Shown here: positions 1 through 6,971 of the stretch, one piece after another
Layout: each line of letters starts with the position of its first letter
Position numbering within the stretch: position 1 is the stretch's first letter
Assembly (NCBI GenBank): GCA_937889225.1
Contig: CALAST010000048.1
Span: forward strand, 1 to 34,874
Reading direction: 5' to 3'
Length of the DNA stretch: 34,874 nucleotides
DNA from: an uncultured Lachnobacterium sp.
GTDB lineage: Bacteria; Bacillota; Clostridia; Lachnospirales; Lachnospiraceae
Program-made: the position numbers and the translations under genes
The notes under the pieces: model-generated
Told to the model about the DNA's origin: nothing
The model's database searches: none
The model's input: the letters and a program-made list of their open reading frames with translations, nothing else

Positions 1-92
1 TTTTTTAGTATATACCTTTTTTTAGAAGTGTCAAACTAACCTCTGTACAGTAACATAACATTTTAACAAAAAAACATATTTTTTGAAAATAA

Positions 93-121
93 TTGACGTT
101 TTAGATAGATAGGTTTATAAT
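93..121 (+). promoter_or_regulatory. Sigma-A-type promoter of the first chemoreceptor gene
   Basis: A TTGACG -35 box (93-98) and a perfect TATAAT -10 box (116-121) are separated by 17 bases, about 65 bases upstream of the chosen chemoreceptor start. It looks like a housekeeping promoter rather than a flagellar sigma-D promoter. The rest of the upstream 92 bases is AT-rich and shows no gene. Confidence 0.75.
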
Positions 122-185
122 TCAAACATATTAAATGTGCTTTTGCACAAATGTTCGGAATATAGGGAACTTGGAGGTAATGAAA

Positions 186-1865
186 ATGGGAACAAAAAAG
201 GTAATTGGTCAGGAGGCTCGACTAAACCAGCTCGTAAAACATATTTTTATAGTCGTAGTGATTGCTATTATTGGGTTGGTAACGTTAATGGGCGTAAATG
301 TGCTTGTTGGAAAGGGATATGAACAACAAATAAACGTTACAAATGCCTTAAATCAGTATCGATTAGGTTCAAAAGCATTGACTTATGCAGTACAGTCTTA
401 TGCAGTTAGTGGTAATGAACTTTATTACGATAATTATATGGCTGAATTAAATGAAGACAAAAACAGAGACAAAGCACTTGCAATTCTTACAGAACATAAT
501 CTGGAAGATAATGAATGGGATATGATGGATGCAATTGCGGATTTATCAGAAGGTCTTGTTCCATTAGAAGAAGAAGCAATGCAAATGGTTAGGAATGGGG
601 ATTTGAATGGTGCAGTTAATGCTGTTTTTAGTGAAGAATATGAAGATACAGTTGATGAAATAAATTCACTTACAACAGAAGCGATTAATACTATTCAAGA
701 ACGTATGGCAAAAGAACAGCAAATTTTAAGTATCATTCAGTATTCGTCTGAAGGTATCTTTATTCTTATGGTTGTGATTGTACTTTGGAACATTTTAATT
801 ATCATTCGTTTTGCAAAAGAAGAATTGCTCGTACCAATTAAGAAAACCTCTGAACAGATAGTTGCTCTTGCAAAAGGTGATTTTCAGCAAGATATTGATA
901 TGTACGAAGATGATAGTGAAGTTGGTGTCATGGTTGCCGCAATCAATGAAATGAAAGAAACCACACATAACATTATTGCTGAAATAGGCGATACGCTTGA
1001 ACAAATGGGTAATGGTGATTATCGCATAAACCCTAAAGCAGAATATGTAGGTGAGTATGTTCAAATTAAAGAATCTTTCCTTAAAATTGGCGAAAAGATG
1101 CGAGAGACTTTCCGTACATTAAAAGATGTTACACAACAGATTGAATCCGGTTCTGACCAGCTTGCAAGTGCAGCACAGGATTTAGCAGAAGGATGTACCG
1201 TACAAGCTACACAGGTTACAGATGTTTTAAGTGCTATGAATGATATGTCCGACAGCATGGAAAGTAATGCAAAAGAAGCGATTACAAGTATTGAACTTTC
1301 TGCAAAAGCAAGTGAAACACTTATGGAAGGTAATAAGAAGATGGGCGAATTGATTACTGCAATTGGAGAAATCAATAAATGCTCAGAACAGATTGGTACA
1401 ATTATTGGTGCAATTGAAGATATTGCATCTCAGACAAACTTGTTATCCTTAAATGCTTCTATTGAAGCAGCAAGAGCCGGAGAAGCAGGACGCGGATTTG
1501 CAGTAGTAGCAGACCAGATTCGAAATTTGGCAGAAGAATCTGCAAAAGCTGCCGGTCGTACAACCACTTTAATCAATACAACAATTGAAGCCGTTTCGAA
1601 AGGAATTGAAATTGCAGGTCATACTGCAGAAGATATGAAACGTGTTATGGAAAGTGCAAAAGCATCTGCTGATAAGATGAATGTAATTTCTGATTTGTTG
1701 AGTAATGAAGTAGTACATATTCAGGAAATTAACGCAACTATGAATACCATTTCAGAAGTTGTAAATAATAACTCTGCTGCATCAGAAGAAACAGCTGCAA
1801 TCAGTCAAGAACAGATGGCACAGGTAGAAACAATGGCAGAACTCATGGGACAGTTTGAAATCTAA
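186..1865 (+). CDS. Methyl-accepting chemotaxis protein (orphan chemoreceptor)
   Basis: This is a membrane chemoreceptor that should signal to CheA/CheW. A short N-terminal tail is followed by a first membrane segment (about residues 17-40), a roughly 155-residue extracytoplasmic region, a second membrane segment (about 195-222), HAMP-like sequence that may be a tandem pair, and a long cytoplasmic coiled coil. The signalling tip is visible as IASQTNLLSLNASIEAARAG followed by GRGFAVVADQIRNLAEES, the family hallmark. The protein is 559 aa. ATG 186 was chosen because GGAGG (173-177) lies 8 bases upstream; ATG 180 is too close and an upstream start at 135 has no ribosome site. No C-terminal NWETF-like CheR tether is present, and no che genes are nearby. 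The ligand cannot be predicted. Confidence 0.95.
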   Translation: MGTKKVIGQEARLNQLVKHIFIVVVIAIIGLVTLMGVNVLVGKGYEQQINVTNALNQYRLGSKALTYAVQSYAVSGNELYYDNYMAELNEDKNRDKALAILTEHNLEDNEWDMMDAIADLSEGLVPLEEEAMQMVRNGDLNGAVNAVFSEEYEDTVDEINSLTTEAINTIQERMAKEQQILSIIQYSSEGIFILMVVIVLWNILIIIRFAKEELLVPIKKTSEQIVALAKGDFQQDIDMYEDDSEVGVMVAAINEMKETTHNIIAEIGDTLEQMGNGDYRINPKAEYVGEYVQIKESFLKIGEKMRETFRTLKDVTQQIESGSDQLASAAQDLAEGCTVQATQVTDVLSAMNDMSDSMESNAKEAITSIELSAKASETLMEGNKKMGELITAIGEINKCSEQIGTIIGAIEDIASQTNLLSLNASIEAARAGEAGRGFAVVADQIRNLAEESAKAAGRTTTLINTTIEAVSKGIEIAGHTAEDMKRVMESAKASADKMNVISDLLSNEVVHIQEINATMNTISEVVNNNSAASEETAAISQEQMAQVETMAELMGQFEI

Positions 1866-1892
1866 CTAAGCTAAGAAAGGATATAATAGTAA

Positions 1893-1935
1893 AAACGGAA
1901 TCATATATAATGTGATTCCGTTTCCTGTTTTTAGA
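1893..1935 (+). terminator. Rho-independent terminator after the chemoreceptor
   Basis: An 11-bp perfect stem (1893-1903 with 1913-1923, AAACGGAATCA / TGATTCCGTTT) is followed by CCTGTTTTT. It separates the chemoreceptor from the phosphodiesterase gene. The T-run is interrupted, so some read-through is possible. Confidence 0.7.
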
Positions 1936-1956
1936 TAGAAAGGAGAATGGTATTTT

Positions 1957-2496
1957 ATGAAATGGCTTATTGCGTCAGATATTCATGGCTCTGAATATTA
2001 TTGTAAAAAATTATTAGAAAGATTCGAAATCGAAAAAGCGGACAGAATACTCCTTTTAGGGGATATTTTATATCATGGTCCAAGAAATGATTTGCCAAAG
2101 GATTACAAACCGAAAAAAGTAATTGAATTATTAAATAAGATGAGTGACAAAATCTTATGTGTAAGGGGAAATTGTGAAGCAGAAGTAGACCAAATGGTTT
2201 TAGAATTTCCTGTCATGGCAGAGTACTGTATTTTAGATATGGGAGAGCATATTATTTATGCCTCACATGGTCATGTTTTTGGAGAAGATAATCCGCCAAA
2301 ACTTCATAAAGGAGATATTTTACTTTGTGGGCACACGCATATCCCAAAATGTACAGAACATGAGAATTACACCTATATTAATCCGGGTTCTGTTTCCATT
2401 CCGAAAAATAATTCCCATCATGGCTACATGATATTAGAGGAAGGTGCTTTTTCTTGGAAGGATGTAGAAAGTGGAGAGTTAATTGCCGTTTATTAA
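1957..2496 (+). CDS. yfcE: YfcE-family metallophosphoesterase
   Basis: This is a small cytosolic calcineurin-like phosphodiesterase of the YfcE/MJ0936 group, about the usual length (179 aa). The metal-binding motifs are complete and in order: D8-x-H10 (SDIHGS), G35-D36 with H40, G71-N72 (RGNCE), H104 (SHGH) and G125-H126-T-H128. Members hydrolyse phosphodiester bonds in a manganese-dependent way in vitro; the physiological substrate is generally unknown. The ribosome site is AAAGGAGA, about 10 bases before the ATG. The gene is monocistronic: a terminator lies before it and a long convergent hairpin after it. Confidence 0.9.
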   Translation: MKWLIASDIHGSEYYCKKLLERFEIEKADRILLLGDILYHGPRNDLPKDYKPKKVIELLNKMSDKILCVRGNCEAEVDQMVLEFPVMAEYCILDMGEHIIYASHGHVFGEDNPPKLHKGDILLCGHTHIPKCTEHENYTYINPGSVSIPKNNSHHGYMILEEGAFSWKDVESGELIAVY

Positions 2497-2517
2497 ACAA
2501 TTTATAATTGTGATAAG

Positions 2518-2601
2518 AAAAAGAGCTATTGTAAAAAAAGATTGAATAAATGATAAATGTGTATTTTGGGTATACTTAATTTTATTACAATAGCTCTTTT
2601 T
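2518..2601. terminator. Bidirectional terminator with a long loop
   Basis: A perfect 17-bp inverted repeat (2518-2534, AAAAAGAGCTATTGTAA, against 2585-2601) lies between the convergent yfcE and DUF6062-like genes. Each arm begins with A5 and ends with T5, so it reads as an intrinsic terminator on both strands. The loop is unusually long, 50 bases (2535-2584), and AT-rich. Confidence 0.75.
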
Positions 2602-2604
2602 GTA

Positions 2605-3366
2605 TTATTTCTTGATTTGATATGGTGGAAGTGAAGGGTCCATGCCTTTTAATTTCTGCATACCTCTTTGAATGGCATCTTTGGAATCTTTCCAGCTTGC
2701 ATCTTTATTTTTATAGTCATATTTTTCAATAAACCACGCAATATCTTCATAAATACGTTCCATATTTGCAGTCATAAGCGGTAGGAAGTTATCATAAAAT
2801 TCCTGTAATTCGGTAGCGGAAAGATATTTATCCGCACCATCTAACATAACAGCAAAGTGGGAAAGACAAACGCCTTTTGTCTCCATAATCTGTTTACGGA
2901 AAGCGGCATCTTTTTTATACATATTGAAGAATGTTTTTACATATGCATCAAATGTATTCTGTACGCTGTTGCAAATAAAACAACTTTCTTCTTTTGCTTT
3001 AATCCAGTCTACAATAGAGTTTGCAGAAGCAGGTTGTTTGGAGAAAAGCCCTTTTTTTGCAGGTTTTCCCGGTTTGAAATTTTTAAATTCCGCATTCATT
3101 TCATCAATCATTTTGCGATAGTGGGTTTTTAAAATCCATGCATTTCCAAGTGCATTTCCATAATCAAACATTTTTTTGAAATGTGGACGGCAAAATCCGG
3201 CTTTGTCTGTCATGGAACGAATGTCTGCCTCCATATAAGAAGCACCATGACCTAATACATAATTCATAGCATGTTCTTCTGTTTTTCGTTCGATATAACA
3301 GAATGGACACTCTCCGGCATTTTCAAGGGCATCGTTAATGGGAATTGTGTGTAATTGTTCTTTCAT
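2605..3366 (-). CDS. DUF6062-like cysteine-motif protein of unknown function
   Basis: A soluble 253-aa protein with no signal peptide or membrane segment. Two Cys-x-x-Cys sites are visible, GECPFC near residue 20 and SCFIC about residue 130, together with CRPHF and CLSHF motifs, so the protein looks like a repeated CxxC...CxxHF arrangement that could bind a metal or be redox-active. I recognise it as resembling the DUF6062 family of clostridia; no function is established. It starts 3 bases after the stop of the LysR gene, and its GGAGG ribosome site overlaps the end of that gene, so the two are probably co-transcribed and translationally coupled. Confidence 0.75.
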   Translation of the reverse strand: MKEQLHTIPINDALENAGECPFCYIERKTEEHAMNYVLGHGASYMEADIRSMTDKAGFCRPHFKKMFDYGNALGNAWILKTHYRKMIDEMNAEFKNFKPGKPAKKGLFSKQPASANSIVDWIKAKEESCFICNSVQNTFDAYVKTFFNMYKKDAAFRKQIMETKGVCLSHFAVMLDGADKYLSATELQEFYDNFLPLMTANMERIYEDIAWFIEKYDYKNKDASWKDSKDAIQRGMQKLKGMDPSLPPYQIKK

Positions 3367-3369
3367 GTT

Positions 3370-4272
3370 TTAATCCTCCGGCTGATAGGTTTTATAAAAA
3401 TGGATAAAGCTCTCCAATGCTTTTGATTGTTTTACGGATTCTTTATAAGCAAAGCCAATTTTACGTTTTGGAATTGTAATATCTAATGGAATTTCGATTA
3501 ATTTTCCGTTTTCCAGTTCTTTATGAACAAAACGTTTGATGACACAAGCCACTCCAACACCGATTTTTGCGAAATCAATTAAAAGTCCCATATCAGAAAT
3601 ATCAATGGATTCCGAAATTTCAATCAGGTTTTTCTGGAAGTAATCATCAATATAACGGCGGGTAAAATTATGTTTGTCCAATAACATCAATGTAGCATTT
3701 TCTAGAATTTTGGAATTTTTAATGCCACGTTCTGCCAGATTTTCTAAATATCCCGGACTTGCAACAAAAATGTCCTCAATATCATCTAAGAAATCAAACT
3801 GAAAACCTCTTAAGATATTCGGTTTTGCAATCAAACCAATGTCAATTTTATTTTCCTCTAATAAACGCAACGTTTCGTGTGTAGACTGACAATTAATCGA
3901 AATGCTGATATGCGGGTTTTGGTGTACAAATTCTGTCAAATACGGTAACAGGATATGCTTGCAGAGAGTAGTGCTGACACCAATCTGGATACGACCCACC
4001 CCTAATTCAATGGAACGCTTTAATTTATCTTCTCCTAAATTTAAAGTTTCAAATGCCTCTTTGACATGGTCATAAAGCAAAGCCCCTTCATCTGTTAAAA
4101 GAACCCCTCTCGAACTTCTGGAAAAAAGTTTGCAGTTTAGGCTTTCTTCTAATTTCTGAATGGATTTACTGATAGCAGGCTGGCTGATGTAAAGTTCCTT
4201 TGCAGCTTTTGAAATATTTCCTGCGTTTGCGACTGTGTAGAAAATCCAGTAAGAAGATAAATTTTGTGTCAT
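3370..4272 (-). CDS. LysR-family transcriptional regulator, divergent from leuC
   Basis: A 300-aa LysR-type regulator. The N-terminal winged helix-turn-helix covers about residues 1-60 (NISKAAKELYISQPAISKSI), with a linker helix and a periplasmic-binding-protein-like effector domain after it. ATG 4272 was chosen because a GGTGA site lies a few bases upstream; an upstream TTG (4311) lies inside a repeat and has no ribosome site. Its position, divergent from leuC across a 545-base gap, suggests that it controls leuC/leuD, perhaps sensing a leucine-pathway intermediate; this is inference from context. It is followed immediately by the DUF6062-like gene. Confidence 0.93.
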   Translation of the reverse strand: MTQNLSSYWIFYTVANAGNISKAAKELYISQPAISKSIQKLEESLNCKLFSRSSRGVLLTDEGALLYDHVKEAFETLNLGEDKLKRSIELGVGRIQIGVSTTLCKHILLPYLTEFVHQNPHISISINCQSTHETLRLLEENKIDIGLIAKPNILRGFQFDFLDDIEDIFVASPGYLENLAERGIKNSKILENATLMLLDKHNFTRRYIDDYFQKNLIEISESIDISDMGLLIDFAKIGVGVACVIKRFVHKELENGKLIEIPLDITIPKRKIGFAYKESVKQSKALESFIHFYKTYQPED

Positions 4273-4294
4273 AAAATCACCGGTTCCGTTTTTT

Positions 4295-4368
4295 AACCGA
4301 ATCAACCGCAAAAGAGGTTATTTGGTTAGAGCAAGTAGTCAAGCAAATTGTGCGAATATCCGCTTGAC
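4295..4368 (+). repeat. Dispersed structured repeat, copy A1
   Basis: A first hairpin (AACCGAA 4295-4301 with TTTGGTT 4321-4327, nested AACC/GGTT inside) is followed by the linker AGAGCAAGTAG and a second hairpin GTCAAGC (4338-4344) / GCTTGAC (4362-4368). It ends in GCGAATATCCGCTTGAC, shared with copy A2. It sits in the upstream leader of the LysR gene, antisense to it. This copy lacks the 92-base insertion seen in A2. Confidence 0.7.
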
Positions 4369-4493
4369 GTTCGGAATTTTCCTTTCCTAAGTATTGTTTA
4401 ACAGATTCATACAGTTTCACATAAATGATACCAATAAGTTAAAATTTTAATAAAATATAAGAATAATAATTGTTATTATATTTTTGTTGATTT

Positions 4494-4657
4494 AACCGAA
4501 TCAAGAAAATCCCCCACTTCAAGTGCGTAGAGCACTAAGTGGTGGGTAGGGGGAGTTTCTTGTGTCAGGTGGAGATTTCAAGCTCCATCTGACAAACCGC
4601 AAAGCGGTTATTCGGTTATGAGCAAGTAGCGATAGCGGATTGCGAATATCCGCTTGA
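4494..4657 (+). repeat. Dispersed structured repeat, copy A2 (with insertion)
   Basis: The outer stem AACCGAA (4494-4500) / TTCGGTT (4611-4617) encloses three hairpins: two inside a 92-base insertion and AACCGC-AAA-GCGGTT (4595-4609). The linker ATGAGCAAGTAGCG follows, then a second hairpin AGCGGAT (4634-4640) / ATCCGCT (4648-4654) with loop TGCGAAT. Apart from the insertion it aligns with A1 along its length. It lies in the LysR-leuC gap, upstream of the probable leuC promoter. Confidence 0.7.
4503..4594. mobile_element. Putative non-autonomous palindromic insertion (IS200/IS605-like ends)
   Basis: Comparison with copy A1 shows 92 extra bases here. They form two strong hairpins: an imperfect one (4505-4559; TCCCCC 4510-4515 with GGGGGA 4549-4554, and CACTT/AAGTG plus AGTGC/GCACT within it) and a 12-bp stem TGTCAGGTGGAG (4563-4574) / CTCCATCTGACA (4583-4594). 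There are no terminal inverted repeats or obvious target duplication, which fits single-strand IS200/IS605-type or PATE-like elements. There is no transposase gene, and the family assignment is inference. Confidence 0.4.
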
Positions 4658-4661
4658 CATG

Positions 4662-4707
4662 ATAACTTTAATTATAATAAATATATTATATCATAAAATG
4701 AAGTTAT
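4662..4707. promoter_or_regulatory. Nested palindromes, candidate LysR operator for leuC
   Basis: The inner palindrome TATAATAAATATATTATA (4673-4690) is nested within the outer inverted repeat ATAACTT (4662-4668) / AAGTTAT (4701-4707), with nearly coincident centres. No consensus -35/-10 pair is evident between here and leuC, as expected of an activator-dependent promoter. The AT richness makes chance palindromes possible. Confidence 0.35.
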
Positions 4708-4769
4708 GGTAAATATGTTAATTATGTATTTTTATTCTATATTTGTTTATGGTAGTATAGATGAAGATG

Positions 4770-4787
4770 AAGCGAAGCAATTCGCTT
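4770..4787 (+). other. GNRA-loop hairpin just upstream of the leuC ribosome site
   Basis: AAGCGAA (4770-4776) and TTCGCTT (4781-4787) make a perfect 7-bp stem closed by a GCAA tetraloop, 16 bases before the AGGAGG of leuC. No T-run follows, so it is not a terminator; it may stabilise the mRNA 5' end or influence translation. Confidence 0.4.
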
Positions 4788-4817
4788 AAGAAAGACGATT
4801 TTTAGGAGGTTATTTCC

Positions 4818-6077
4818 ATGGGAATGACAATGACACAAAAAATTCTGGCAGCACATGCCGGTTTAGAGTCCGTAACAGCAGGACAATTAATAGAGGCGGA
4901 TTTAGATTTGGTACTTGGGAACGACATTACTTCACCGGTAGCGATTCACGAAATCGAAAAGATGAATGTAGATGGCGTATTCCATAAAGATAAAATTGCA
5001 TTGGTTATGGACCACTTTGCACCAAACAAAGATATCAAATCTGCACAGCATTGTAAATGTGTGCGTGAGTTTGCGTGTAAAAATGAGATTACAAACTACT
5101 TTGATGTAGGAGAGATGGGAATTGAACATGCACTTCTTCCGGAAAAAGGCTTAACTGTTGCAGGTGATGTGATTATTGGTGCTGATTCTCATACATGTAC
5201 ATATGGTGCACTTGGTGCATTTTCTACCGGTGTTGGAAGTACTGATATGGCGGCAGGTATGGCAACCGGAAAAGCATGGTTTAAAGTTCCATCTGCAATT
5301 AAATTTGTTTTAACAGGAAAACCGGCTAAATGGATAAGCGGAAAAGATATTATTTTACATATTATTGGTATGATTGGCGTAGATGGTGCGTTATATAAAT
5401 CTATGGAATTTGTAGGCGATGGAATTGCATATCTTAGTATGGATGACAGACTTACGATTGCGAATATGGCAATTGAAGCAGGTGGAAAAAATGGAATTTT
5501 CCCGGTAGATGATGTAGCAAGAGAATACATGAAAGAACATTCCAAACGTCCATTCGTAGAATATACAGCAGATGAAGATGCGGAATATGATGCAGAATAT
5601 GTCATTGACCTTAGTGCTTTAAAACCAACCGTAGCATTTCCACATTTACCGGAAAATACACGCACGATTGATGAAGTAGGCGATGTGAAAATTGACCAGG
5701 TTGTAATTGGTTCTTGTACCAATGGTCGTATGGACGATTTGAGAATTGCCGCATCTGTTATGAAAGGCAAAAAAGTCGCAAAAGGCGTTCGTGTTATCGT
5801 AATTCCGGCAACACAGAAGATTTATTTAGATGCAATGGAAGAAGGATTGCTTCGTACATTTATTGAAGCAGGTGCGATTGTAAGCACACCAACTTGTGGA
5901 CCGTGCTTAGGTGGATATATGGGCGTTCTTGCAGAAGGAGAACGTTGTGTATCTACAACGAACCGCAACTTTGTAGGTCGTATGGGACATGTGGAATCGG
6001 AAGTATATTTAGCAAGCCCGGCAGTTGCAGCAGCAAGTGCGATTACAGGTAAGATTTCAGGACCGGACGAAATCTAA
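4818..6077 (+). CDS. leuC: 3-isopropylmalate dehydratase large subunit
   Basis: LeuC, with LeuD, isomerises 2-isopropylmalate to 3-isopropylmalate in leucine synthesis, using a 4Fe-4S cluster in the cytosol. The 419-aa length fits the short LeuC/HacA-type (archaeal and clostridial) subgroup. Cluster ligands are visible as C300 (GSCTNG), C360 and C363 (CGPCLGG), and the SHTCTYGALG motif is near residues 124-133. The start has a good AGGAGG (4804-4809), 8 bases upstream. leuA and leuB are not in the window. A related homoaconitase specificity is possible for this subgroup but less likely in a clostridium. Control by the divergent LysR protein is inferred. Confidence 0.95.
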   Translation: MGMTMTQKILAAHAGLESVTAGQLIEADLDLVLGNDITSPVAIHEIEKMNVDGVFHKDKIALVMDHFAPNKDIKSAQHCKCVREFACKNEITNYFDVGEMGIEHALLPEKGLTVAGDVIIGADSHTCTYGALGAFSTGVGSTDMAAGMATGKAWFKVPSAIKFVLTGKPAKWISGKDIILHIIGMIGVDGALYKSMEFVGDGIAYLSMDDRLTIANMAIEAGGKNGIFPVDDVAREYMKEHSKRPFVEYTADEDAEYDAEYVIDLSALKPTVAFPHLPENTRTIDEVGDVKIDQVVIGSCTNGRMDDLRIAASVMKGKKVAKGVRVIVIPATQKIYLDAMEEGLLRTFIEAGAIVSTPTCGPCLGGYMGVLAEGERCVSTTNRNFVGRMGHVESEVYLASPAVAAASAITGKISGPDEI

Positions 6078-6132
6078 ATAAATTATGTGTTTCATTGACT
6101 TATTCGAAATGTAGGTTTGTCTGCATGCGATA

Positions 6133-6178
6133 TCAGTTATGAACAAGTATTCAAGTGAACTGCAATATTCGCTTGATA
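6133..6178 (+). repeat. Dispersed structured repeat, copy A3 (leuC-leuD gap)
   Basis: A diverged copy: CAGTTATGAACAAGTAT matches the linker, and the second hairpin is TCAAGTGAA (6151-6159) / TTCGCTTGA (6168-6176), a 9-bp stem with one G-T pair. Relative to A2, both arms differ in sequence but pairing is kept, which suggests compensatory change. The first hairpin is not evident. It lies inside the probable leuCD transcript. Confidence 0.55.
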
Positions 6179-6247
6179 TAGACAATTATGAATGAAACGA
6201 AAAGTATATCCGTTAGTGGATATATTAGAAGAAAGGAAAATAACATC

Positions 6248-6736
6248 ATGAAAGCAGCACAGGGAATTGTATTTAAGTATGGAGATAACGTAGATACTGA
6301 CGTTATTATTCCGGCAAGATATTTAAATTCTTCTGACCCAAAAGAACTTGCAACACATTGCATGGAAGATATTGATAAAGAATTTGTAAATAAAGTAAAC
6401 GCTGGCGATATTATTGTAGCAAATAAAAACTTCGGATGCGGTTCATCCAGAGAGCATGCTCCAATCGCAATTAAAGCCGCAGGCGTAAGTTGTGTTATCG
6501 CTGAGACATTTGCCCGTATTTTTTACCGCAATGCCATTAATATCGGTCTTCCGATTATCGAATGTCCGGAAGCAGCAGTTGCAATTCATGCAGGAGATGA
6601 AGTAAAAGTAGATTTTGACTCCGGTATCATTACCAATGTAACTACAGGAAAAAGCTATCAAGGTCAGGCATTTCCACCATTTATGCAAAAAATCATTGCA
6701 TGTGAAGGGCTTGTAAACTATATTAATCAAAAATAG
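6248..6736 (+). CDS. leuD: 3-isopropylmalate dehydratase small subunit
   Basis: LeuD forms the swivelling substrate-recognition domain that completes the LeuC active site. The 162-aa size is that of the short subgroup and pairs with the short LeuC. Visible motifs are DNVDTDVIIPARYL at residues 13-26, with YLNSSDP forming the substrate-specificity loop, and NFGCGSSREHAP at about 62-73. ATG 6248 was chosen because GAAAGGAAAA lies just upstream; the extended start at 6188 adds 20 residues from the intergenic region and has no ribosome site. It follows leuC after 170 bases that contain repeat A3, an unusually long gap for two subunits of one enzyme. Confidence 0.95.
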   Translation: MKAAQGIVFKYGDNVDTDVIIPARYLNSSDPKELATHCMEDIDKEFVNKVNAGDIIVANKNFGCGSSREHAPIAIKAAGVSCVIAETFARIFYRNAINIGLPIIECPEAAVAIHAGDEVKVDFDSGIITNVTTGKSYQGQAFPPFMQKIIACEGLVNYINQK

Positions 6737-6758
6737 GCGACAGATACATTTTTTTCAT

Positions 6759-6861
6759 AAATTTTTCTCCTCGAATAAAGAGTTCACTCGGAACTCTTGG
6801 CACACATAGCGGAATAAAAAGTATTCACTTTTTCCGCTTGTGATGCATTCTTCGTGGAGAA
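6759..6861 (+). other. Three-way-junction structured region after leuD
   Basis: An outer stem (TTCTCC 6765-6770 plus CGAA 6772-6775 with TTCG 6851-6854 plus GGAGAA 6856-6861) encloses two hairpins: AAGAGTTC (6778-6785) / GAACTCTT (6791-6798), and AGCGGA (6808-6813) / TCCGCT (6833-6838) extended by AAAAGT/ACTTTT. TTTTTATTTT follows, so it may act as the leuD terminator. The right arm TCCGCTTG resembles the A repeat family. The remaining gap to the next gene is AT-rich with no gene seen. Confidence 0.5.
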
Positions 6862-6971
6862 TTTTTATTTTAAAATTGATTTATATTTATTTTGTTTATT
6901 GCATGTAAAAAACATTTTATTAGAAGATATAATTATTTTTCGTGTTATATTTAGGATTTACTCATTCATAG

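Noticed and set aside
2542..2576. TTGAAT and TATACT inside the long hairpin loop as a promoter
   Set aside because: The boxes are 23 bases apart, too far for sigma-A, and no gene follows.
4503..4594. CRISPR-like or riboswitch reading of the palindromic segment
   Set aside because: There is no regular repeat-spacer pattern, and the segment is absent from the neighbouring repeat copy, so an insertion is the simpler explanation.
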